From assembly GCF_047722505.1 (NCBI RefSeq), contig NZ_CP159814.1, positions 248,001 to 312,000 on the forward strand: a stretch of DNA of 64,000 nt, written 5' to 3'. Source of the DNA: Pelagibacter sp047722505. Lineage in GTDB: Bacteria > Pseudomonadota > Alphaproteobacteria > Pelagibacterales > Pelagibacteraceae. Positions 16,879-26,368 of the stretch are shown in pieces (position 1 is the first letter of the stretch; each line of letters starts with the position of its first letter). A program made the translations under genes and the position numbers. Under the pieces are notes generated by a model. That model saw only the letters and a list, made by a program, of their open reading frames with translations. It ran no database searches and was not told the origin of the DNA.

Positions 16879-17733
16879 ATGTCATTACCAACTTATACAG
16901 CATGGAATTATAGAATTTGGCACTACACATATTTAACTATTTGTGGATTAGTATTTTTCTTTTTAATTGCACCATTATTTATAATCTTACCACTTTCATT
17001 TAATGCTGAACAATACATTCATTTTTCTGCAGGAATGTTAGCACTTGATCCAGATGCATTTTCGTTAAGATGGTATGAGGACATGATTTATGGAACTAAA
17101 AACCCATGGGGACTTGCTGCAAAAAATAGTATTATTATTGCTTTCTTTGCAACAATTGGCTCAACAATTCTTGGAACGGTTGCAGCATTAGGTTTAAGTA
17201 GTAGACATATGCCTTACAAAGCAGCTTTCATGGCTTTATTGATATCGCCAATGATTGTGCCGCTAATTATTTCAGGAACAGCAATTTTTTTCTTCATGGC
17301 AAAAGTAGGATTGGCTGCAACACATACGGGAATAATTTTAGCACACATTATTTTAGGTACACCATTTGTAGTTATTACAGTAACAGCAACATTAACAGGC
17401 TTTGATCATAGTGTTACAAGAGCTGCTGCAAGTTTGGGAAGTAATCCAGTAAATACTTTTATGAAAATAACATTACCATTAATTTTACCAGGTGTTATTT
17501 CTGGTGCACTATTTGCCTTTGTAACTTCATTTGATGAAGTTGTAGTTGTATTATTCTTAGCAGGACTAGAAAACACTACTATTCCAATTCAAATGTGGGT
17601 TGGTTTAAGAGAGCAGTTAAGTCCAACAATAATGGCTGTGGCAACTTGTTTGATTATAATGTCTACATTAATTCTAGTTAGTGCAGAACTTTTAAGAAGA
17701 AGGTCTGAAAGACTAAGAGGAATTAATAGGTAA
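16879..17733 (+). CDS. ABC importer permease, PotC-like
   Basis: The second permease subunit of the importer has 284 residues and about six membrane segments, beginning near residues 17-38. The EAA motif appears as TRAAASLGSNPVNTFMKITLPLILPG, and the family ending SAELLRRRSERLRG follows the last segment. The length is normal for PotC. It closes the ATPase - binding protein - permease - permease set. A 56-base gap with no clear hairpin separates it from the beta-oxidation gene, so readthrough is possible. Confidence 0.88.
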   Translation: MSLPTYTAWNYRIWHYTYLTICGLVFFFLIAPLFIILPLSFNAEQYIHFSAGMLALDPDAFSLRWYEDMIYGTKNPWGLAAKNSIIIAFFATIGSTILGTVAALGLSSRHMPYKAAFMALLISPMIVPLIISGTAIFFFMAKVGLAATHTGIILAHIILGTPFVVITVTATLTGFDHSVTRAAASLGSNPVNTFMKITLPLILPGVISGALFAFVTSFDEVVVVLFLAGLENTTIPIQMWVGLREQLSPTIMAVATCLIIMSTLILVSAELLRRRSERLRGINR

Positions 17734-17789
17734 TTTATTTACTAAGTTCATTTTTTTTATTATAAATAGTTCTTCAATTTTTAAATCTT

Positions 17790-20012
17790 ATGGAAATTAA
17801 AAAAGTAGTAGTTATTGGGTCAGGTACTATGGGTAGCGGTATTGCTGCACATTTATGTAATGCAAATATTCCAGTAACTTTATTAGATTTAAAAACTGAA
17901 ATAAGTGAGCAAGCACGAGATAAAATTCACAAATCAAGACCTCCACTTTTATTAGATAAGTCAAAAATAAATAACATAAAAGTAGGAAATATTTTAGATA
18001 ATTTTGATGAAGTAAAAGAAGCTGACTGGGTAGTAGAAGCTGTTGTTGAAAGAATAGATATCAAACATGATATTTATGAAAAAATATTTAAGGAAAGAAA
18101 AAAAGGTGCAATAGTTTCTTCAAACACATCCTCTATCCCCATTAAAGTCTTATCTGAACATTTATCAGAAGAAGAAAAAAAAGATTTTTGCATTACTCAC
18201 TTTTTTAATCCAGTTAGATACATGGGGTTATTAGAGATAGTTAAAAATGAAAATAATGATTTAGATAAAATAAGTGCTTTAAAAGATTTTTGTGAAACAG
18301 AACTTGGAAAAGGTGCAATTGTTTGTAATGATACTCCAGGTTTTTTAGGAAACAGAATAGGAGTTTTTGCAATGCAAGTTGCAATGACTGAGGCTTTTAA
18401 AATGAAACTCAGTATAGAAGAAGCAGATGCTATTTTTGGTAGACCAATGGGTATACCAAAAACAGGTGTGTTTGGTCTTTATGATTTAATTGGTATTGAT
18501 TTAATGGCGGATGTTTTAAAAAGTTTTATTAAAGAATTATCAGAAAATGATCCTTTTCAAATAGTTGCAAAAGAAATTCCTTTAGTAAAAACGTTAATTG
18601 AAACTGGGTATACAGGTAGAAAAGGCAGGGGAGGTTTTTACAGGGTTAATAAAACGGGTGAAGTTAAAGTTATGGAAGCTATTAATCTTGAAACTGGAGA
18701 ATATTCAGCAAGTAAAAAGATTAATATTAAATCAGATAATGTAGATCTTAAAAAATTAATCTCAAGAGACAATAAGTATGGTCAGTATGCTTGGTCTGTT
18801 ATTTCTAAGATTATTAAATATGCTTCTTCTTTAGTTCCATCAATTACAAAAGATTTTAATGATATTGATGAAGCAATGAGGTTAGGTTTTAATTGGACTA
18901 AAGGTCCATTTGAAATGTTAGAAGAGATTGGAGTTGATACTTTTTTTGATAAGATGGATGACTTTAAAGGAAATGCTTTTTTAGAAAATCTATTTCAAAG
19001 TAGAAATCAAGATTTTTATGGATCTAGACAAAAATATACTGACATTGAAACATTTGGAAAAGCAAAAAAGAAAGCATTAAGTGTTGATGGAAATAGCTCT
19101 GCTCAGATATATAGATTTAATGATTATAATATTGTTGAGTTTACCACTAAAGCTAATGCTCTAGATTATGACTCAATGGATGCTTTAAAAAAAGCTACAG
19201 ATAAACCGTTGATTATAATAAATGAAAGTATGCAATTTTCTGCTGGAGTAAACTTGAGTTATACGATGGATTTTGCAAATAAGAATGATTTTAAATCTAT
19301 AGAAAAATTTATTAGATATTTTCAAGAAACCTGTAAACACCTTAAATATTCAAATTATCCGGTTGTTTCTGCACCATCAGGATTAACACTTGGTGGAGGA
19401 TTTGAGGTTATGGTTCAAAGTAATTTTGTAGCTTCACATACAAATATTGTAATTGGATTAGTGGAAACAATAGTTGGATTGATACCAGCTGGAGGGGGAT
19501 GTAAGGAAATGCTAGCAAGATGGCTTGATACAGATGAGGCTAAAAAAAATCCTCATTACGCACCCCTTAAAGTCTTTGATATTATTGGGTATGGTAAAAC
19601 AGCTACTTCACCAGTTGAGGCAGAACCATTAAAATATTTAAAACCTGAAGATAAAAAAATAATGAACAGAAATAGTTTGCTTGAGGTTTCAAAAAAAATC
19701 TTAGATGACAATAAAGAATTTAAAGTCCCATCAGAGACGAAATTTAAATTACCAGGAAAAAAAGTTTTAGTAGAAATGAATAAAATTCTAGAAAAGCTTT
19801 ACAATGAAAAAGTAATACGTGAGCATGGTGTTACAGTTGCAAAGGAATTAGCGCATGTCTTGAGTGGGGGAGACACAACTATTGATAAAACTTTATTGGA
19901 AGATGATTTATTTAAATTAGAATTAGATGCCTTCATGAGACTAATCGAAACAAAAGAAACTCAAGATCGAATTAAACACACACTTAAAACAGGAAAACCT
20001 TTAATTAACTAA
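17790..20012 (+). CDS. fused 3-hydroxyacyl-CoA dehydrogenase / enoyl-CoA hydratase
   Basis: This bifunctional beta-oxidation protein has 740 residues. The dehydrogenase comes first: NAD motif VVIGSGTMGSGIAAHL at the start, ITHFFNPVRYMGLLEIV with the catalytic His, then the C-terminal helical domains. An enoyl-CoA hydratase/crotonase domain follows (about 450-700). The crotonase acids are kept (GGGFEV and VETIVGLIPAGGG). This order is the reverse of FadB/FadJ and matches FadN-type proteins. The partner thiolase and acyl-CoA dehydrogenase are not adjacent. Its 3' end overlaps the convergent coiled-coil gene by four bases. Confidence 0.88.
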   Translation: MEIKKVVVIGSGTMGSGIAAHLCNANIPVTLLDLKTEISEQARDKIHKSRPPLLLDKSKINNIKVGNILDNFDEVKEADWVVEAVVERIDIKHDIYEKIFKERKKGAIVSSNTSSIPIKVLSEHLSEEEKKDFCITHFFNPVRYMGLLEIVKNENNDLDKISALKDFCETELGKGAIVCNDTPGFLGNRIGVFAMQVAMTEAFKMKLSIEEADAIFGRPMGIPKTGVFGLYDLIGIDLMADVLKSFIKELSENDPFQIVAKEIPLVKTLIETGYTGRKGRGGFYRVNKTGEVKVMEAINLETGEYSASKKINIKSDNVDLKKLISRDNKYGQYAWSVISKIIKYASSLVPSITKDFNDIDEAMRLGFNWTKGPFEMLEEIGVDTFFDKMDDFKGNAFLENLFQSRNQDFYGSRQKYTDIETFGKAKKKALSVDGNSSAQIYRFNDYNIVEFTTKANALDYDSMDALKKATDKPLIIINESMQFSAGVNLSYTMDFANKNDFKSIEKFIRYFQETCKHLKYSNYPVVSAPSGLTLGGGFEVMVQSNFVASHTNIVIGLVETIVGLIPAGGGCKEMLARWLDTDEAKKNPHYAPLKVFDIIGYGKTATSPVEAEPLKYLKPEDKKIMNRNSLLEVSKKILDDNKEFKVPSETKFKLPGKKVLVEMNKILEKLYNEKVIREHGVTVAKELAHVLSGGDTTIDKTLLEDDLFKLELDAFMRLIETKETQDRIKHTLKTGKPLIN

Positions 20013-21217
20013 TATCTTTCGTCTTCTTTTTTCTTTACTTCATTTTCCAATATTACTTCTTTTTTTTCTTCTATTATTTCTTCTTTTTTAAATTCTATTA
20101 TCTTTTCACTTTCTTCTTTTTCTCTAATTAATTGTTCATTAAATTTCTTAATCAATTCTTCTTCTTTTGCTATTTGCTCCTTATCAAATTTCCTTTCCCA
20201 CTCTTTTATTCTCTCTTCTTCATCTTTAACTCTTTTCTCTTCAAGAATTCTGGCTTGAATCATTTTTTGTTCTTTTAAATTTTCTAATCTTATTTCTTCT
20301 TCCTTTAATTGTAATTCTTCTTGAATTTTTCTTTGATTGAAGTCATTTAATTTCAATTCCTTGAGTTCTTCTATTTCCAATTGTTCTTTTAGTCTAAGTT
20401 GTTTTTCTTTTTCTCTTAACTCATCAGCTTCTTTTAATATTTTTATTTCTTTTTCTCTTAATCTTTCAACTTCAATATTTTTTATATTTTGTTCTATTTC
20501 TTCAAGTTTTTGCTTTTGATAATTTAATTTATGTTCTTCTTCGTTTAATCTTTGTTCGTCTTTTTTTTGTCTATCAATCTCAATATTCTTTAATCTTTCT
20601 TCCTCATCTTTTATTTTCTGTTTAGCTTCACGGGCATTCTGTCTCTCAAGAGTCATTAATTTATCATTTTCGATTTTAGCTTTTTGTTGTTCTTGTCTTA
20701 TTCTTTGCTTTTCCAAAAAATCTAATCTTAGTTTCTCTTCTTTTAATCTTAAATCATCTTGTCTTGCTTTTTCTTCTTCTTCATCCCTTAGTTTTTGCTC
20801 TTCAGCTTTAATTCTTTGAGCTTCAAGTTTAATTTTTTTTCTTTCAATTTGTTCTTGTTGTTTTATAATTTTTATCTTTAGTTTTTCTTGATTATCTATT
20901 CTTTGTTTTTCTTCCTTTATTAGATTCAATTCATTTTGCTTGATTAACCTTATTTCTTCATTTTTTTGTTTTTCTTGTTCTAACTTTTCTTTTTTTAATT
21001 CTTTAATTTTTTCTTCTTTTAATAATTTGATTCTATGTAGTTCTTTTTGTTTAGCTCTTTCTTTGAATTTATTGTATTTTTCTATTAGAGATGATGATGT
21101 GAATTTTTTTAATTTTTCTATATTAATTTTTTTTAAAATTTTTAAGGGTTGTTCAATTAACTTTTTTCTGCTCAAATTAATTTTTTTACCAATTGTGCTT
21201 TTAAGGACATTTTTCAC
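20009..21217 (-). CDS. highly charged helical protein (coiled coil or single alpha-helix), unknown
   Basis: The 402-residue protein is almost entirely Lys, Glu, Arg, Gln, Leu and Ile from about residue 50 to 400, with runs such as EKLEQEKQKNEE and no predicted break. Alternating acidic and basic residues at i to i+4 spacing suggest an ER/K-type single alpha-helix or a long coiled coil. There is no signal peptide or membrane segment. The first 45 residues are basic (KKINLSRKKLIEQ), perhaps for nucleic acid or membrane contact. It is the last gene of a minus-strand set with a cyclophilin and an HExxH protein. Homology searches will give spurious coiled-coil hits. Confidence 0.6.
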   Translation of the reverse strand: MKNVLKSTIGKKINLSRKKLIEQPLKILKKINIEKLKKFTSSSLIEKYNKFKERAKQKELHRIKLLKEEKIKELKKEKLEQEKQKNEEIRLIKQNELNLIKEEKQRIDNQEKLKIKIIKQQEQIERKKIKLEAQRIKAEEQKLRDEEEEKARQDDLRLKEEKLRLDFLEKQRIRQEQQKAKIENDKLMTLERQNAREAKQKIKDEEERLKNIEIDRQKKDEQRLNEEEHKLNYQKQKLEEIEQNIKNIEVERLREKEIKILKEADELREKEKQLRLKEQLEIEELKELKLNDFNQRKIQEELQLKEEEIRLENLKEQKMIQARILEEKRVKDEEERIKEWERKFDKEQIAKEEELIKKFNEQLIREKEESEKIIEFKKEEIIEEKKEVILENEVKKKEDERY

Positions 21218-21298
21218 AAGCCTATCTCATCAACTTTTGGTTAATAATAATAGTATTAGAGTGGCTATAATGGGTTCAACTTGAGATTTTATCCCTTA

Positions 21299-21943
21299 TT
21301 AATTAAGCATTTTAAAGGAATTAATAAAATCTGGTCTCAATATATACTCTGATCGTCTTTCATATTTTATTTTTTTTAGGACTTCTAACCCATAAAGAAC
21401 TCTGCCGACAGGCGTATACTCTCCTTCAAATAAGGGTTCATCCCGTAAGATTATGAAAAATTGACTATCTTCAGTGTCGTTCTTAAATGTTCGAGCTAAT
21501 CCAACACTTCCTTTGGTATAATTAAAGTTATTGTCGATTTCTGATTTAATTGCACCTAAACCTGATTTGCCAGTGCCAATTTTTCCATAATCTAAATTTC
21601 CTTTTTTCCCAAATTCCAAGTCACCTGCCTGAACAAGTTTATTTTCAATTACCCTATGAAAAGCGTTATTTTCATAAGCATTCGATCTAATTAAAGTTAT
21701 AAATCTTTTGACGGCATTAGGTGAGATATTCGGATAAAGTTCTATAATTACATTTCCACATGGTGCATTTAAAATTGCAATATTATTTGGCTTCTTAAAG
21801 GTAATATCTCTTGGATTAATATCTTTGATAAATAAACATTTATTTTTAACTATAAAATATGTGCAGAAAGTTGTGATAACTAATAAAATTAAAAAAACAA
21901 AAATAAATTTTTCAGATTTAGAGGCTTTAATTTTTTTTATCAT
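21299..21943 (-). CDS. membrane-anchored cyclophilin-type peptidyl-prolyl isomerase
   Basis: The 214-residue protein has a basic N-terminus and one membrane anchor (about 13-31), placing the cyclophilin domain in the periplasm. The domain shows IVIELYPNISPNAVKRFITLI, the catalytic Arg in NNAFHRVIENKLVQAGDLEFG, SQFFIILRDEPLFEGEYTPVGRVLYG, and a gap where the usual FxMANxGPxTNGSQFFI motif reads GSVGLARTFKNDTEDSQFFI. It probably assists folding of exported proteins. Its ATG overlaps the stop of the upstream HExxH gene by one base, so the two are coupled. Confidence 0.85.
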   Translation of the reverse strand: MIKKIKASKSEKFIFVFLILLVITTFCTYFIVKNKCLFIKDINPRDITFKKPNNIAILNAPCGNVIIELYPNISPNAVKRFITLIRSNAYENNAFHRVIENKLVQAGDLEFGKKGNLDYGKIGTGKSGLGAIKSEIDNNFNYTKGSVGLARTFKNDTEDSQFFIILRDEPLFEGEYTPVGRVLYGLEVLKKIKYERRSEYILRPDFINSFKMLN

Positions 21944-22680
21944 TAAAAAGTAAATGAACTATCTAATTCTTTTATTCTATTTTCAATATATGAAATTTTA
22001 CTATCTAAAATAGGATCTGATTTACGAATTTGGTTAATTTCTTTTTCCTTTAAAAAGATCATATGTGAGTAAACTTCTGCCATATCCTCTGAGGCTGTTG
22101 ACTTAGAGTATTCTGTAAAAAAACCTTTCGTTTCTTTGTATTGTTCTAACCCTATATTTTTTGTGCACGTAGAACATTCAGCATACTTAAATTTAGAATT
22201 ATTAAATTTAATCCACTCTTCTTCGTTAAAAATGTTTTTATGTTGAAGATGCATTATATGAAATAATTCATGATGGATTACTCTTTCAAAGTAATCTTCA
22301 TTAAACTTAATATCTAGAATTAATGTTTTCATTACATTATCTGGAATACCAGCTGTATATAGTTCTGAGATGGATAAATTTTTGCACATAACAATATATT
22401 TGAGATTAATTTTTTTTAGATAATCATAAGAATATCTATTAAGATTTTTATGAATAATTTTATATTTTGCATCTAAATTTTTCTTATTTGGATTTGAACA
22501 AACAATATTTTTTTGAGTTCCCAGTCTAAAGGGTCTTGCAGCATAAAAATATTTAAGCTTATTTTTAGTATTTATTTCATAAATTTCCAAGTTGGGTATT
22601 TTGATAAGATTATAAATAGTATTAGCTTTTAGTGGGGTAATAAAAATAATTAGTAGTAAAATAGCTCTTATTAAGTGCAT
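21943..22680 (-). CDS. secreted HExxH zinc metalloprotease-like protein
   Basis: The 245-residue protein starts with a signal peptide (cleavage near residue 19, LKA). It carries a zincin motif HELFH (H137, E138, H141) within RVIHHELFHIMHLQH. A downstream SEDMAEVYSHM segment (E198, E202) could give the third zinc ligand, as in several peptidase families with an ED-x-AE helix. A CSTC pair (C169, C172) lies between them and might bind a second metal or form a disulfide. The exact family is not recognised. It is first in a coupled operon with the anchored cyclophilin. Confidence 0.65.
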   Translation of the reverse strand: MHLIRAILLLIIFITPLKANTIYNLIKIPNLEIYEINTKNKLKYFYAARPFRLGTQKNIVCSNPNKKNLDAKYKIIHKNLNRYSYDYLKKINLKYIVMCKNLSISELYTAGIPDNVMKTLILDIKFNEDYFERVIHHELFHIMHLQHKNIFNEEEWIKFNNSKFKYAECSTCTKNIGLEQYKETKGFFTEYSKSTASEDMAEVYSHMIFLKEKEINQIRKSDPILDSKISYIENRIKELDSSFTF

Positions 22681-22737
22681 AATTATAAAGATAGAAGATA
22701 TTCCATTATCAAAGAATATGGTACATTTTATTTATAA

Positions 22738-23697
22738 ATGAAAAAAGAAAGAAATAAAAACCCAATTCAGCCAGTTAGTGGAACTAAAGTTCCAAGATTT
22801 GCAGGCCCATCTACATTTGCAAGGTTGCCAGAACTAAGAGATGTTGAAAGTTGTGATGTAGCAATTCTTGGAATTCCATTTGATGCTGGCACTAGTTACA
22901 GACCAGGAGCTAGATTTGGTCCAATGAGTATTAGACAAGCTTCAAGACATTTAAGAACCAATTATCATCCAAGTTATGATGTTGAACCTTTTAAAGTACA
23001 ACAAGTTGCTGATGCTGGTGATATCACTTGTAATCCATTTAGTATTGATGAGTCGATAAAACAGATTGAAGCTGGAGCAACAGATTTATTGAATAAAGTT
23101 GGTGGTATAATTAGCCTAGGTGGTGATCATACAATTGCAGTACCTTTATTAAGAGCAATCAATAAAAAATGTAATGGACCTGTTGCCTTAGTACATTTTG
23201 ATGCACATTTAGACACTTGGGATACGTATTTTGGTGCTCCTTATACACATGGAACTCCCTTTAGAAGAGCAAGAGAAGAAGGTTTATTTCTAGATGATGC
23301 TTCAATGCATGTTGGAATTAGAGGCCCTCTTTATAGTAGAGATGATATTAAAAATGATGAAGAATTTGGTTTTAAAATTATTCACTGTGATGAGTTTCAA
23401 ACACAAGGCACAGATAAAATTGCTGAAAGAATTAAAAAAAGAGTTGGTAACAATCCACTTTATTTGTCTATTGATATAGATGTTTTAGATCCAGCTTTTG
23501 CCCCAGGTACAGGCACACCTGAAATTGCTGGTATGACTACAAGAGAAATGGTTAATGTTTTAAGAGGACTGTCTGGTTTAAATCTTGTTTCTGCTGATGT
23601 GGTTGAAGTTTCTCCAGCATATGATCATGCTGAAGTTACTTCGTTAGCTGCAGCAACCATTGTTTACGAACTAACAAATTTATTTGCAAAATCATAA
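22738..23697 (+). CDS. agmatinase-family ureohydrolase
   Basis: This arginase-fold manganese enzyme (319 residues) hydrolyses a guanidino compound to urea and an amine. The metal ligands are in GGDHT, FDAHLDTWD and SIDIDVLDPAFAPGTGTPE. Sequence around RPGARFGPMSIRQASR is typical of the agmatinase/guanidinobutyrase/guanidinopropionase branch, within which substrate cannot be told by eye. An aldehyde dehydrogenase follows 20 bases downstream, which suits a guanidinobutyrate or agmatine-putrescine route. Newer members of this fold also hydrolyse guanidine itself, so that remains possible. Confidence 0.88.
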   Translation: MKKERNKNPIQPVSGTKVPRFAGPSTFARLPELRDVESCDVAILGIPFDAGTSYRPGARFGPMSIRQASRHLRTNYHPSYDVEPFKVQQVADAGDITCNPFSIDESIKQIEAGATDLLNKVGGIISLGGDHTIAVPLLRAINKKCNGPVALVHFDAHLDTWDTYFGAPYTHGTPFRRAREEGLFLDDASMHVGIRGPLYSRDDIKNDEEFGFKIIHCDEFQTQGTDKIAERIKKRVGNNPLYLSIDIDVLDPAFAPGTGTPEIAGMTTREMVNVLRGLSGLNLVSADVVEVSPAYDHAEVTSLAAATIVYELTNLFAKS

Positions 23698-23717
23698 AGA
23701 AAGGATAGTTTCTCAAA

Positions 23718-25154
23718 ATGTTAGATAAGAAAAAATTTTATATCAATGGTGAATGGGTTTCCCCAAAAAAATCAAACGACTTTAAAGTAACAGATCCCTC
23801 AACAGAGGAAGAGTGTGCTGTTATATCTTTAGGTGGAGTAGAAGATGTAAATGATGCAGTAAGCGCAGCAACTAAAGCTTTTGAAACATGGGCATTTTCA
23901 AAAAAAGAAGAAAGATTGAAATATTTAGAAGCTTTATATGTTCTTTATAAAAAGAGATGGGCTGATATGGCTAAGGCTATAACTCTTGAAATGGGAGCAC
24001 CAATTGACTTTTCGACACAATTACAAGCAGGAACTGGAGCTAGCCATATAAAATCTTATATAAAAGTTTTAAAAGAATACACGTTTGAAGCAAAGTTAGG
24101 AGAACATGCTCTTAATAATAATATTTTACATGAACCAAAAGGAGTTTGTGCGTTAATTACTCCATGGAATTGGCCGATGAACCAAACTTGTTTAAAAGTA
24201 ATTCCAGCAATCGCTGCAGGATGTACAATGGTACTTAAGCCATCTGAAATAGCTCCATTATCTTCGATGATTTTAGCAGAGATGATTGATGAAATTAAAT
24301 TACCAAAAGGTGTATTCAATTTAGTCAATGGAGATGGCGCAGTTACTGGAAATGCATTAACAAGTCATCCTGATGTAAATATGGTTTCATTTACAGGATC
24401 TACTAGAGCAGGAGCTTTAATTTCTCAAAATGCAGCAAATGATTTTAAGAGAGTTAGTCTCGAACTTGGTGGAAAAGGAGCGAATATTATATTTAAAGAT
24501 GCGGATGCAGAAGCTGTTGAAAGAGGTGCTCTAAGATGTTTTAGAAATTCAGGGCAATCTTGTAATGCACCAACAAGAATGTTAGTTGAAAAATCTATTT
24601 ATGATGAAACTGTTGAAAGAGTAAAAAATTTTGCCAATTCAATGAAAGTTGATATTGCAACAAAAGAAGGAGATCATATTGGTCCGGTAGTTTCAAAAAC
24701 TCAGTTTGATAAAATCCAAGCTTTAATTCAAGTTGGTATTGATGAAGGTGCTAAATTAGTTGCTGGTGGAACTGGTAAACCCGATGGACTTGATAAAGGA
24801 TATTTTGTTAAACCTACTGCTTTTGCTGATGTTAATAATCAAATGCAAATTGCAAGAACAGAAATATTTGGACCTGTTTTATCAATTATACCCTTTGAAA
24901 CAGAGGAAGAAGCAATTGAAATTGCAAATGATACTCCTTATGGATTGTTAAATTTTATTCAAACTCAAGATCAAGAAAAAGCTAATAGAGTTGCTAGAAA
25001 ACTAAGATCAGGAATGGTTGATATTAATGGTGCAGGCTTAGCTCCAGACGCTCCTTTTGGTGGATACAAACACTCAGGTATTGGCCGTGAAGCTGGAAAA
25101 TTAGGTCTAGAAGAATATTTAGAAGTTAAAGTAGTAAGTGGTTGGAACGATTAA
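23718..25154 (+). CDS. NAD(P)-dependent aldehyde dehydrogenase
   Basis: This 478-residue cytoplasmic enzyme oxidises an aldehyde to an acid. It has the full ALDH signature: PWNWPMNQTCLKVIPAIAAG, the general base E249 (LELGGKG), the catalytic C282 (SGQSCNAP), and GPVLSIIPFETEEEAIEIANDTPYGL for cofactor binding. A GGAT-containing ribosome site lies in the 20-base gap after the agmatinase-like gene. Context suggests an amino- or guanidino-aldehyde substrate, but the family is too broad to be sure. The stop overlaps the convergent argE-like gene by four bases. Confidence 0.9.
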   Translation: MLDKKKFYINGEWVSPKKSNDFKVTDPSTEEECAVISLGGVEDVNDAVSAATKAFETWAFSKKEERLKYLEALYVLYKKRWADMAKAITLEMGAPIDFSTQLQAGTGASHIKSYIKVLKEYTFEAKLGEHALNNNILHEPKGVCALITPWNWPMNQTCLKVIPAIAAGCTMVLKPSEIAPLSSMILAEMIDEIKLPKGVFNLVNGDGAVTGNALTSHPDVNMVSFTGSTRAGALISQNAANDFKRVSLELGGKGANIIFKDADAEAVERGALRCFRNSGQSCNAPTRMLVEKSIYDETVERVKNFANSMKVDIATKEGDHIGPVVSKTQFDKIQALIQVGIDEGAKLVAGGTGKPDGLDKGYFVKPTAFADVNNQMQIARTEIFGPVLSIIPFETEEEAIEIANDTPYGLLNFIQTQDQEKANRVARKLRSGMVDINGAGLAPDAPFGGYKHSGIGREAGKLGLEEYLEVKVVSGWND

Positions 25155-26341
25155 CTAGGAATAGAATTATTTTTAATTCCACCTAACAAATCTAAACATT
25201 TTTTAAGTTCATCTAAAACTATAAATTCATCTATTTTATGAGCTTGTTCAATTGATCCTGGACCACAAACCACTGTACTAATTCCAATTTCTTGAAATAA
25301 TCCAGCCTCTGTTCCAAATGAAACAACTTGTCTAGAATTATCACCTGTTAAACTGGAAATTAATTCACAAGCATCTGACTTATCTTCTCTATCAAACCCA
25401 ACTATTTCACCAATAATATCTTTTTCGATTGAGGCATTAGGAAAAACTTTTTTCATTTCAGGTAGTAACACCTCATTTGCATACTTGTCGATTTCTTGAT
25501 TTAAAAATACTCCATCTTCTTTAACAACTGGTCGTGTTTCCCAATTAACATGACATTTGTCTGCTATTACATTATGAGCAATACCACCAAACACACCGCC
25601 AATAGAAAGAGTAGAGTGTAGTGGGTCAAAAATAGAATCTTTTGGCGCTCTACTTTTAAGCTTATCTCTAAGCTCAATTAATTTATTTACATATCTTGAT
25701 GCATATTCAACAGCACTTACGCCTTTGTGCGGTGCCGAACTATGTCCCGCTAAACCTTTAAAATAAGTTGTGTATTCATAACACCCCTTATGAGCATCAA
25801 TAATTTTCATATTAGTTGGTTCACCAATAATACAAATACCATCTTTAATAGCTCTTTTTTTTAATTCCTCTATTAGTATAGGTGCACCCTGGCATGCCGT
25901 TTCTTCATCAAAAGTATATGAAAAATGAATGTCTCTATCCAAGTTTGCTTTTGCATAAATTGGTGCAAAAGCTAAAGTGCAAGCAATAAAACCTTTCATA
26001 TCACAAGCGCCCCTTCCAAAGAGTTTGTCATTTTTTATCGTTGCAACAAATGGATCTGTACTCCATCCTTTTGAAACAGGGACAACATCTGTATGGCCAG
26101 ATAAAATTATTGGTTTTTTCCCACTTGGTTGTTTAGCTTTCAATGTTGCAAAAAGATTAACTCTTTTTTTTTCATCATCATAAGTTTTAAATGATGTTGC
26201 ACCAAGTTTTTTTAGAATTTCATCACAATAGTTAATCAAAGAGCTATTATCTTCTCCAGATATTGTTTTGAAGCTAATTAGATCAGTTAAAATTTTAACT
26301 GAATTATTAAACAATTGATCTGAAATATTTTCTGTACTCAT
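25151..26341 (-). CDS. argE: acetylornithine deacetylase, M20 family
   Basis: This M20 metallopeptidase-type deacylase matches ArgE, which releases ornithine from N-acetylornithine. Metal sites are in LSGHTDVVP, GRGACDMKG and FDEETACQG, and GHSSAPHKGVSAVEYA marks the dimerisation/active-site lid. The start is uncertain: ATG at 26341 gives MSTENISD and is preferred here, while ATG at 26350 would add three residues. Neither has a clear ribosome site. The divergent csaA gene begins under 30 bases away, so promoters must overlap the 5' ends. Related M20 enzymes with other amide substrates are possible. Confidence 0.85.
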   Translation of the reverse strand: MSTENISDQLFNNSVKILTDLISFKTISGEDNSSLINYCDEILKKLGATSFKTYDDEKKRVNLFATLKAKQPSGKKPIILSGHTDVVPVSKGWSTDPFVATIKNDKLFGRGACDMKGFIACTLAFAPIYAKANLDRDIHFSYTFDEETACQGAPILIEELKKRAIKDGICIIGEPTNMKIIDAHKGCYEYTTYFKGLAGHSSAPHKGVSAVEYASRYVNKLIELRDKLKSRAPKDSIFDPLHSTLSIGGVFGGIAHNVIADKCHVNWETRPVVKEDGVFLNQEIDKYANEVLLPEMKKVFPNASIEKDIIGEIVGFDREDKSDACELISSLTGDNSRQVVSFGTEAGLFQEIGISTVVCGPGSIEQAHKIDEFIVLDELKKCLDLLGGIKNNSIPS

Positions 26342-26368
26342 AAATAACATCTATTATATATTAAATAT

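Noticed and set aside
20337..21284. Plus-strand frames of 60 and 114 residues opposite the charged-helix gene
   Set aside because: They are Ser/Phe-rich antisense readings of a Lys/Glu-rich gene with no start signals or family features.
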